Shown here: positions 44,728 to 57,100 of the stretch, piece by piece | Position numbering within the stretch: position 1 is the first letter of the stretch | How the letters are laid out: each line of letters begins with the position of its first letter | Assembly (NCBI GenBank): GCA_964017155.1 | Contig: OZ024856.1 | Span: 4,933,825 to 4,997,824, forward strand | Length of the DNA: 64,000 nt | Direction: 5' to 3' | DNA from: Oasisia sp. SBJ-2009 | Taxonomy: Eukaryota > Annelida > Polychaeta > Sabellida > Siboglinidae | Translations under genes and position numbers: made by a program | The notes under the pieces: generated by a model | What the model was told of the DNA's origin: nothing | The model's input: only the letters and a program-made list of their open reading frames with translations | The model's database searches: none

Positions 44728-47700
44728 CCACCACTTCAAACAGGCATTATGTTGTACAGGTCTATTCAGCACAAGAGCCAAAAGTAGCTTCTAGGTCATG
44801 TTCTACCAATTTTGAAATTTTGGCAGAAAAGTATACATGTACTTTACAATCGCAACATACCATGTGTGATTTATTTTCTTCGACGAACAGAACAAATCTA
44901 ATAAATTACATGCACTTATGAACCAACAGTTTACAAAACAATACACACTATGAATCTGAATGATATAATTTCTTTAAAAGTTGTTTTATAAAATTTTGCT
45001 TACACTTGTGTAATTATTGTAAAATTACTGAAGGTATTTCGACAAATGGGGTCTCATTTTATCTGTGGAATATAAAATGGTACAAAACTTAATCTCACAA
45101 TTTTGCAACTTTATACCCATTTTGCTGTGGCAGGCCACATATGATTATGATAAATGTGGAAATGTGTACATCACATATGGAAGTTCACATGAAATCCATC
45201 AGAAAAAATCTTGATTACGTGAATACTGGAATTTACACACAGTGAGGCAGAAAGAGTAAATATCAACAAATGAGAGGACACAAAACCATTTGTCGGATAA
45301 ACAATATTGACAGGAATAAACTGTAGAAGTGAGAACTGTAAGCCTTTGCTATTACTTTTCTTTGGCCCAGGAATGCGGGTGACGATATCGTGGCGACCTC
45401 CTTTGTCTTTCTTCCTGGCACGCACCTCCTGTGCTACATCCTCCTTGCGCTCATTCTCCTCCTAGAACAGTGTTGCCATGGTTACATGTACAAGTCATGT
45501 TGTCAAGATGATAGCAACAGTTGCTATGGCAACAGTTGTCATAAAAACACAGAATGAATGTGCCAACTTGGTGACTATGTGACTACAACTAAGGAACAGT
45601 GTACCACAACAACTGGTGTGATGACGTAGTAGTAGTTATAGTAAATTGATCTATTGATGGTTATCCTCAAAAGCAAAAGTAAAAGGATAAGTTCTTATAT
45701 AGCGCAGTATCCAGTCCTCAGCTCAAAGATCACACTGATGCGCTCCCTAGTCATGTCCATATTCCTGTACGCCTGTGAGTCTTGGACATTAACAGCAGAA
45801 ACCGAGAAAAGGATACAGGCCATGGAGAAAACTCCTCGGCATCACGTACAGAGAACACATCACCAACGAAGAGGTCCGAAACAGAACCCGTCAAGCCATT
45901 GGACCGCACGAAGACCTCCTGACCACAGTTAAACAACGAAAACTGAGATGGTACGGCCACATTACAAGATCAACAGGGCTTGCCAAGACGGTCATGCAAG
46001 GTACGGTCCAAGGAGGGAGAAGACGAGGCAGGCAGAGAAAGAGATGGGAAGACAACATCCCGGAATGGACTGGCTTGACACTGGGCGCCGCCATGAGGAA
46101 AGCCGAGAGACGAGAGGAGTGGAGGGAGCTGGTTGCCAAGTCATCTGTGGTGCCCCAACGGTCCACTGAGACTACGGGATAGGCAAGGCAAGGCATCCAG
46201 TCCTCAGGACCGTTCAAAGCGCTTTACACTTTACTTCCCTGACAGACGTGAGACCATCTCAACTTCTCTGGGAAGCATCCAGTTATGCTGCAATTAATGT
46301 GCGAAGGCACTTATCCCCCACTGTCTATAGCCAGGTACTCATTCATACAGCTGAGTGAACTGGAGCAATGTACAGTGAAAACTTGCTCAAGGTTTTAACA
46401 CCGCAGCACAGGATTCGAACCCGGGCTCTCTTAGTCGAGAGTCCGAAGCTTTACTCCTGAGCCACTGCGCTCTACACCTGACTACCCCGGGTATGGATGG
46501 TGTTTAAAGACAGTTGCCAAAACAAACCAATAGGGCTTCATGTGTCACAGCGAAATATGTTTTTTCAACTTCCTCTTCTCAATTAATATACTTCAAAATG
46601 CTGCAAACTGACTGCTGCCTATTTTTTGTGGGCCTACATCTGCCTATTGCTGCCAGTAATCAACCCGCAACTTCCTATTAATAGCGGATATAGAGATAGT
46701 CAATGTACAGTTGCATTCGACTAACATTTGACTTAGTGAAGGTACCAATGGCATGTTGACTTAGCGAACGTACCAATGTGATGAGATTCTGCTCCTGAGC
46801 CTCTTTCGTTCTGTCATCTTCGTCTTCTTCATACAATGACGATCCTCGTTTCCTTGACAACTCCTGCCAGTGACACAACAATCATATATCATTTACTGCC
46901 TCCAAGGCATAATGGGCTGGAATAACGATGCTATTTTACAAACATGTACTTATATTTTATGTAGCTAACTCTATTTAATTTTGTTTCAATATTTTTTTCA
47001 TTGTCAATGTGTGACACCTACAACTTATATAAATGAAAATTGGTTTAAAATAAACAAATGGCTAAATGTGTATAATCTGGTTGACTGTTTTATCTAGAAC
47101 TAAATTTATAGACTACACTTCAGATAAAATGTAGCTTGTTTTTTAAATAATGAAAAGTTGTAATAACTACCTGGTAAATATGCATTGATTGGCATGGTTG
47201 TGTGTCTCTGGCACACATAACTATTCAATGTATACAAAATTGTCAAAAGATAAAGAAAAGTACATAATGGCATATTTCTATAAAAACAAAAACAACTGTA
47301 GTTCCAAAATTCATTCATTTATCATAATGTATTATATTTGTAGTCATTTGAGCACTAACAGAAAAGTAGCATGTACACAGAACAATTAAAATAACGTAAC
47401 TAAAAGAACTATGAGTAATTATTTAAAGTCTACTTACCGTTTCCATCCTGACGTGCACCCTGTCAAGGGTGTGAATAGCCTAACAAAATAATAAAACATA
47501 GTGTAATTGTCACCAAATTAATTCATACACTTCAAATAAGATAATCACACAAATGTATAGGTCTAAACATACTGGTGTACACGCAATGATACATGTGTAG
47601 CTGGCGTTATTAATTCTATAATGATATTCAGAAACAAAACTTAAATATGGAGTCCCCAAGATGTCCACCCCACAAGACCCACCGTAGGGCAGGGAATCTA

Positions 47701-50700
47701 GGGATACAACTTACAGGCATATAATATGAAGGTTATCGAGATCATTTACTAAAAATGAGGGGTTATGTCCACATGTGGGTACAAGACCTTCACCATTTAA
47801 AATTGGCCATGATGTGACTATAAACTCACATGATTTAATTTGTCATGTGCTAAAACAATGGCATTTAAAATTCCATAAACATTGTTGTTGATAACTTGGC
47901 TGATATAGATGAACTCAGTAACACCGTAGAGTTGTAGACTACCTGGTCGATGGCTCCGATGACATCTTTGTCCTTCTCGTTGACGAGGACTTTCCTGATG
48001 CACTGCTCCAGCGACTGCAGGAGAGCGCGGTCTGTCGGGAACTTAATGAGACCCTTCAACAACGGCAGCATGGGGCAGAGGCGCATCCGAATGTTCGGCA
48101 CAGGGTCCATCGCCATCCCCACCAAGTGTTCAAACAGGGTCGTCTTGAAGAAGTTTCTCGAGAACAGCTCAATGACCATCCCGCAGGCGTCTATGAAGAG
48201 ACTCCGCTGGTGACAACTGTCGCCGTGGCCAAAGTCTGCAAATGTAACGCACAGTTGAAATCACCAGGAGCTACACAGTAGAACCTCTTTCGGGCGACCA
48301 CACGTTCAACACAGCCAGTGTGGTCTCTCAAGAGAGGTGATTTTGGTAACAAATGAACAATACATTCCATACCACGAGAGGTGGTATCTCAAGACAGGTG
48401 GTCCCTTGAGAGAGGTGGTCCACCTCTCAAGACAGTTGGCCAGTCAAGACAGTTTGCATCTCAAGACTGGTGACCTGACAAGACAGGTGGCCTCTCAAGA
48501 GAGAGATGGTCTCCCAAAGCAGGTTGTAGATATAACATGAGAATAACAGCAGGTTATGACAAATAATGGGGCACTATTGGTTCGGTGGGCAATGATTTAT
48601 TCAATGATCTTCTGTTCTTTCTTTCTTTCTTTACTATTTCACTATTATCACTATTCAGTGTCACAATGTTCCACAATGCCATTAGTTTCATTGTGAGGTG
48701 AGTAATGAACGAATTTCAGTAGTTGGTATGTTGGGGTCATTCATAACAGGTAACAAGAGTGATCACATGACAGGTTTACGTTATATTTGTTGTGAGGGCT
48801 CACATCACTGCTGAAACAATATGTGATCTCTGTCTGTCCCTCTCCCTTTCCCTCTCCTCCTCTCTCTCTCTCCCTCTCCCCTGCTCCCTCTGTCTCTCTT
48901 CCTCTCCTCTCTATCCTCCTTCCCTCCTTCCTTCCCTTCACATCATTGTCGAAAGAATCTGTGATCTCTGTCTCTCCCTCTCCCATTTCACCTCCTTCTC
49001 CTCATCCTATCCCTCCCTGCCTTCCTCAGTCACCTCCTCCCTCCCTATCTCTCCCCTGCCTCACACCCTCCTCTCTGTTTCTCTCTTAATTACTAGATAC
49101 ATTTCAATGAAGATTCATCTTAACCATTAACATCAAAGATACCACAAAACACTCAGTGCACACTTTTCATAAAGATGTTAGTTTTCAATGTCAAATGTTC
49201 TGAAAAGTCAATGAACTCATGTGGATGGTTCATAAGTTCCACTGCACCTGAAGGACTTGGCCTGTATACAACGGGTTGTACTTAGGATGTACACATGTGC
49301 ATGTACAAACCTGTCACACTCACAACTACAAAGTGTCAGTAAACCACAGCAAACAACTTCAATCGTTTACTTTGATGATCCATTTTCCATGAAAATACAT
49401 CAGATCACTTTCCCAATTGGACTGGAGGGGTAGATATATGAGAGGTTGGTGGGTAAAACAATGACACATTGTTTATCCAGCAGAGGTGTCTCTTGCTGCA
49501 GACACCACACAGAAGGTGTCGAGTTCGAGTCACACCTGGGTAGGATTCTCAAACAGTGACAGACATGCACAGGCAGTAGACCCAGAATGACATCACACTC
49601 ACAGGTGTCAGTAATCTCTCTGATGATTTCACTTTGTGCCCGGCCACTTAAGTGCCTCCTAAGATGTTTTCAAAAGTGATAGAATTCTGCATCTTGAAAG
49701 AATATTTGTGTTACAATATTCTCCACATTTTCAAAGCCCAACAAAAAAATTGAGTGCCGGGGCAAGCATCCATTGGACACCTGACTGCTGTCCACTGGAC
49801 AAGTGTCCTATACTCGAGATTGGGTGGAGTTTGTATTTTGTCTTACTTATGGCAGAGGTGTTTAATATAGGTTTCATATTTGAATATAGCAGCCAACATA
49901 TCATCTTCCCAAGGCTACAGAGCAACCGGTTCTAACATGGCAAGAATTCACAGTAAGTTAATAGAAACAAACCAATTTTTAAGATGTTTCCTTAATAAGT
50001 ATATTTTCTAGTTACGTGACTGACATGTTAAATGCAACTGATCCGAGAAATTCTGACATCAAAGAAAAATATATATTTTATTTGTTACCCAGTATAAACA
50101 CAAGATAGAGAAAATACGTATATGTCATCCAATCCAATTTGTAGTAGAAAAAATACAGGAAAAATGCTCACCTAACCTACAAGTACAACATCTTTCACAG
50201 GAAAACAAATTCAATCATAAATGCATTAATTGGATTTTGACAATTATTATATAAATGACATGTTAACATCCCTTTAAGTTTCAGCTAGTAATTAATATTG
50301 TCATTTTGATGGTATATATTGTACTGCATATTAATTTTAGTCTGCTCTGTGTAAATTTATGCTTTAACTTTATCATATAAAACTGTTTTCTTTATTACAT
50401 ATTTATTAGCATTTAACATAATTTATCAAAGAGTTACACTGTGCAAATATTGTCTAGATATGAAATAAAATGTTGTCATTAATCATTAACACTATTAATC
50501 GATATTGTATGTGCCTCTGGTGATAATTATTTAATTTAAAATATTTGCAATGACTCAAAACATCAATGCATTTAAGTAAATTATGATAATGCATACAAGA
50601 GGTACATTAATTAGGGTGAAACAAGTCAAATAAATTATTATGACAGCACAATACATGTACAACATAATCCCAGTGATGTCACTGTCTTGTTGGATGTTTT

Positions 50701-51110
50701 ACACAATAAAGCTTTCAATTCTCTACACACATAGAGCTGTCTGCCCTTATCAGTGTTCTGAAAGGCCAGCAGAACTAACTTAATCCCATTGTGTGCATGT
50801 CTCAGGGAAAAATGAATAAGAACACTTGTGTGACACCTGAGTGAAGGAATAATGCACCTGTCACACTTCCCACTTCTAACACCTGGCAGTGCTCAGCTCC
50901 TGGCCAGTAGAGGACTTCAAGGGGGGGATTAAGTCACAGTCAAAACATCCCACCAGCTTCTGCCAGCTTCAAAGGATCTGAATATTACCTTTGTTAAGGA
51001 ATAAACAACTCTTAGCCAATTTCAGAAACAAATCTCATTGTTTTCAAGGCAAAACCAGTTTAGATTATTATGTGTATGTTATGATTTTATTTATTACATG
51101 TATAAATCAT

Positions 51111-51199
<89 letters not shown>

Positions 51200-54100
51200 C
51201 TGTATATATATATAGTTTATACAATATACAAGAAGCTTTATTTTAGGTCAGCTCACATGTGGAATTGCATAACATTAGCTTATCTGAGCTATTTTCTGAC
51301 AAACAGTTTTAAACCAACAAAAAAACAATTTAAATATTAAAAAACGTAACAAAATTAAAACAAATTAAAACAAGTAAAATGAGAATAAAATAAGTACATG
51401 CATGTACACAAGTGTACAATAAATACATGTTCATAATAACATGTTCATGTATTTTAATTATTTATTTATTATTATTGTGCTATATTTATTTGTTCAAGTA
51501 AAGTTATAATTATTATCAGTAGTAAAAAGGTAAATGAATGGAAGTTGTCATTTATAGCTTTTAGTTAAAGTGTAATCGTTCAAAATTGAGCTGAGTTCAA
51601 AACCTGGAAGCAAGAAATTTTGTGTAAGACCTGGCTCTCAACATTGGGATTGTCTATCCCTCATGACTCAGAGATCTTGTTAATGATGGTCTCATCTCAG
51701 TTTGTGATATAAAAGAACCACTGAGGATGACCAGTACCCTGGCAGTGACAACTGACCACACTCAATGCCAGCATGGAACGGTCAGTATGGTGATAATGTT
51801 CTTTAAAAAGACTGATCATTTGAATGAGACCTTGTAATACAATAAAATTGTAACCACAATGTCATGTAACAGAAACTTCTTTGGGAAGTAAAAAAAATAA
51901 ATGAGTTAAACTGGAAGTATGAAAGATATAGATACATTTGTATACAGTTACAATTGTAATTACTCTTGATTTCCAGGGCATGTAAATAAATTCCGAAAAA
52001 TTGGTGCACCACATGCAATATACCTAGAAGCAAAAAATTCTTTATAGACATTTCATTGTAATACTCTTTATGTTAATATATTTGTATTACATATTATTTA
52101 TTAAAAAAAACGCTGCTGATACTGGCTGACCAAATAGTTTTTCACATTTTTTCACTGTCATTTTAAGGACCTGATATACCATTTCACCATAGCAATTATT
52201 TGATAATGCAGGTATCAGATCAGAGCGTAGTTTTATATTATGATACAACTGGATTCTGCTGATGCTATTTCTGTTGCATGATTGACGACCAAATAATAGT
52301 TTGCTTATAACCACTTATAACCACTTATAACCAAATTATTGAGTATAGAACAGTGTACCATGATGGATCATTTACATGGCAACTTTCAGAATTGTCAGTG
52401 TCAGACAGAAATGATCCCTGCAGAAGTGATTTATCAATTGGAAAATGTTTATTTATCCCTGATTCATGTAAAGTTGTATTAAATTTGTCATCTGCTTGCA
52501 TTGCATTTATATTCATCAACATACTCTTAATGACAGCTGCTTCTTATTTCACAAAATGATAACCAGCATATACCCAAAAAGTACTAAATGTGTAACAAGG
52601 GCAATTATGAACTATAATACTGTGAACACTCATCCCTGTGCACTAGGGAACAAACAAACAGCAATAAACAAATGCAAACAGAGCCTACAGTGAGACCAAT
52701 GGGAATGGGGGTAGCTAGCAACCAGATAATACAAGCCAGATGGAGAGAAGACAGAGGAGGATATCTACAACTGAGTGGCAACTCTGGGCTGGACCATGTG
52801 TCCATGTGTCCAGCCAGTGACATGTGCAAGTGTCTATATTGAGCCAGGCCTGAAGTCAACTGACCAGTTCCAACTTTCACACTTCGCGCCCCAGCAGCTG
52901 CGAGTGAAAGACCCAGAAAGGGGATTAGCCAATGGGGGCTTCACACCCTCAACCCTGGGTGGTTCCAGGAACTGGCCAGACAATAGCTGCACTGTGCTGA
53001 GACTGGCTGACCAATGGGCAGACAATGGCACTCCATTGAGCCTGAGTATGAGCAAGCCAGGGTAGATAAAGCAGACAGCGCCCCCAACCAGCAAGTTAGT
53101 CCAGAAGGTTTACTTGGTTGACAGTCAACACTTTGATGAGGGCCCACATTGGAGACATCATGGACATGACTACCTCCGCCCCGCTACAGTGTACCCCACC
53201 CCTGGGGCACCCCCGCTACAGACCCACCGAGACACACACCCCCAGGACAGAATATCCCTGCAGGTGGAGTCCACAGCGATGTGTCAATGCTTCAGGTAAG
53301 ACCAGTTTCTTCTGAGTTAAAAATTCTCCATTTCATGTGTACCTGTACTTCCGTCTACTTCTGCAAGTGGCAGGAGTCTAATGTCAAAATATTGACTAAT
53401 GTAGTCTAACACTAAATGGAATTTACTGATCCAAGCTGTGTGAATCAACAGCAGGTTATTGATACATATAAGTTGTAATTTACTTCTCTTTGGGATCTTT
53501 TGGGTACTTGGGATCTAGGATCCCGGGATACTAAAGGATAAACACTTGGTAAAATGGATCAGTGGCAGTGATCCTCTACTGGAAGACATAAAAAAGTGAT
53601 GTGAATAAAACTGCCCATGGCCTTCAATGTATTCAATCAGCAATCCAATTTTCTAACCCCGCCCCCATCTCATTGAAGTCAGATCTAAAGTTGGCAATGT
53701 TGTTATCATAACATGCAGTCAACATGAGAGATACTGGTTAGTTTGAAGCAACAATTACAAAGAACTAAACAAACTCCCCAAAATGATTGGGCTTAGGGTT
53801 GTTGGAGGGGTGTGGTCAAGTTGAAATGGGAGGGGTCAAGTGAGAAATGACAAACAACTCCATGCAAGGATTCACTCTGCACTCAATATACATTTTATAG
53901 TTAGTTCTAATAATAAATCCAAGTTTATGACATCACAAACTGTAAACTCTACGACCATTAAGCTTGTTTATCACAAACAGTAAAAAAAACCTTTGTAAAA
54001 TACAGAATGGTGAACTATTTATTCAATTTGTACTAAATTTGAAATTAGTTTACAACACATTAATTTCATATAATAATAAGAAACTTTTATTTATGTTTGT

Positions 54101-57100
54101 GTAGTACACAGGGAATGCCACTTGCAAAGAAAATTATAGTCCAATAAAATAATAATTAACAACTGTTCTCCTCAAACGTATGGTTAGTATTTCTTGTGAA
54201 CTACACTGTATATACATAACATTATTAGTCTGATTTATATTTGAGTGATTTTGATTATTATTACTAAAACATCACAAGTTACACTGTTGCTCTGTAAACA
54301 ATGAACCCAGTAAACTGCTCCAAGTACCCTGTTTGACTGGTCCTACTTGACAAAATGGTGTAATTAAACCCATAGATTAGCTCATTAACACCCAATTAGT
54401 AGGTGGATCTAGCGGTGTCTTCCCGTTATAGCTACTTCCCGTTATAGCTACTTCCCGTTATAGCTACTTTTTATTCCCGTTATAGCTACTCGTTAAGTTT
54501 GACAGGCAAACTAGTCCCGTTATAGCTACCTTTCTATTTCTCCATTTTACAATGCAACAAGATAAGGGAGCATTAACTATTTCATCTCCATCCAGCTGAT
54601 GTCCATGAGGGGTGGACTGCTTTTATGTAAGTGTGTCCCACTGAGGAATTTCCACAAAGTCAAATGATAATTTTTAATGAGTACTTTGTGGAGACATGGC
54701 TTGGTGATGATTCAGAAATCACCATGGCCATGTGGAATGCCTACACAAAATCTGACAAATGAACAAACAATCATGTTGTGGGATGGAATTCCAAGTTTGC
54801 AAAAGTGGTGGGGGAAATACCATCCCAACATCTTCCAGTTCATGGTTGCTAAATGTGATGCAATGCTGCCATCCCACCACCATATAACAAGAATAATTGA
54901 TGACATTCATTACTTTTTGATACATGCAATTCTGCACTGAGTACAATTGTAGTTGTCTTTTGAAAAAATGTTTTGCACAAGTGTTTTATAGTATATTTCC
55001 CATGAGTACAATTGTAGTTGTCTTTTGAAAAAATGTTTTGCACAAGTGTTTTATAGTATATTTTCCATTTCAAATAACTGACAGTTACATCTATATACCA
55101 TTCTTATGACTTTTAAAATGTGTCCTTCATTAATACATTTCATGTAGAAATCTTACAGCACACTGTAATCTGAAACAGTTAATGCTCCCTCTTGCTGTCC
55201 CGTCCTGAATTGTGTAATTAAATAAGTAGCTATAACGGGACTAGTTTGCCTGTCAAACTTAACGAGTAGCTATAACGGGAAAACACTGTAGCTGTAACGG
55301 GAAGTAGCTATAACGGGAAGTAGCTATAACGGACCTAGACCGATCTAGCAAGCATCCTGACCAATTAAGGACTACACCTATTTTATTTACTCATCATTTA
55401 CTTGTTCTACTGGTTTTGCACAAACAGGCATTGTAGAAATATTATTGGTTATTTAGTAAATTTGTTTGAATATATAACATTTTATTTTATTAAAAACATG
55501 GTCTACTGGTCTAAGGAATGAAATACAGTATTATTGTTTGGCATTTTTTATATTTTGTTGAGCACTACATTGATTTTAAGCTTGGATTCCGAACTCCCTC
55601 TTGAATCAAATATATTTTGAAACCAACCACATATCTCTTTAAAATATATTTGTGGATGTTTACAAATTAAACATATAAGTGATTACAACTTACAATGTGT
55701 AAGCTGTACAAATTTGCTCATTTCAAAGTGTAAGCTTAATATTGAAAAACATAATGTATTTAACAAGATAGAAATAACAAACTTGATTAAAAAGCATTGC
55801 TCCCAGGCGCTTTACATGCATGTATTAATTGTTTATGTTTAAATGAGAATAACAATTACGTAATGTATGGGTAAATGCATTTGATATCAGTAATAAAATT
55901 TTGCAGAAAATCTTAAAATGAAACAATTAACAACGGCTAATTACAGACATTAAAGTAGAAACCTTTATGTAATGATTTATTGTCATAAACCCAACTGAAC
56001 AATTATATGTGGTGGCATCCAATAACTCACAGACTTCATACATGCTAAGCACTTTACACCCTCTGCCAACACCTGTCCATTGTGCCAGGTGACACCTGCA
56101 GCTCAGGTGAGACCTGCTTAGGACCTTCCCTTGTGCCTGCTCCCACCCAGTACCTGCAGGTGCTACAAGGGTGCTACATGGCCAGTCTTTTGTCTTGAGC
56201 CACTAATAAAATCAACTCACAACTACCCAGATTACTATCTGTGTACACAGTCATTGTTTCACATCATCTCCAATTGGCTGGTCAACAATGGCACCTTAGC
56301 TTAGTCAAACACAGGAGTAGGGATGAGTCCTTATACCAAGGAGTGAATCTCCCTGGATAGTTCCCAGAGGAAGGGGTTGTGAGGAGTGTATCATTGAGGG
56401 TGCACACTGCACAGCCACAGGGACAACTTCTAGGAGCATCTCTCTCCTGCCAAGTTGACTTCACGTCTGCTGCCTGTCTGTTCCAGTGCAGGAAACCAGC
56501 ACATGTGAGTGACTGTTGGTATTCTACCTCTGTAGTACCTATTGTAGCAATTTATTATTATCTATTCTACATGGGTATACAGCAGCACAATTCATTGTTT
56601 TAGCTCTGTTTTATTTCTTTAAAAAATCTGAAGGTGTAAATCGAAGACATTTGTTACATTTATTTCCCATATTTGGGGCACTTCAAGTGTTTTGTCCATC
56701 AAACAGGTCCTATCATCAACTGTATTTGAAAACTGTTTGTAGTTTGTCTGAAATATATTACTTTACTACGATATAACAAATGTGACAAGGAACAATGGCC
56801 AATGCAATTATAATATTATTTACTCTTATAGCAATAAATAATACTTTTGTGTATGTATTAAATTATTTTAGGGCGATTCTTGTTATTCTTACTTTTTACA
56901 ATCACCTCTTTCTGATTGGTGTAACACTGCAAATATTAATGACTGTACAACTTCAACATTTGGCATTAAGTGTTCCACCTTGCATGCATTTGACTGGACG
57001 GGGGGAGGGTGGCGTGGGAGTAAACAACAGACAATGGCTACAAATAACCCCATTTATACTTATGTCATTAGTATATGTATATAAAATATACGTAAGGCTG

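Noticed and set aside
44270..44734. 154-codon ORF with YIYIYI runs
   Set aside because: Mixture of AT microsatellite, SINE fragment and part of a PPP4R4 exon; not a separate gene.
45891..46217. 108-codon minus-strand ORF
   Set aside because: Opposite-strand shadow of the LINE reverse-transcriptase tail.
46408..46476. Functional tRNA gene
   Set aside because: The A- and B-box-like words are present, but acceptor and anticodon stems do not pair properly and the sequence recurs as the head of a SINE.
52775..53065. 96-codon plus-strand ORF upstream of the homeobox exon 1
   Set aside because: No domain, stops in the homeobox frame before 53100, and comparable minus-strand frames overlap. It may be 5' flank or UTR.
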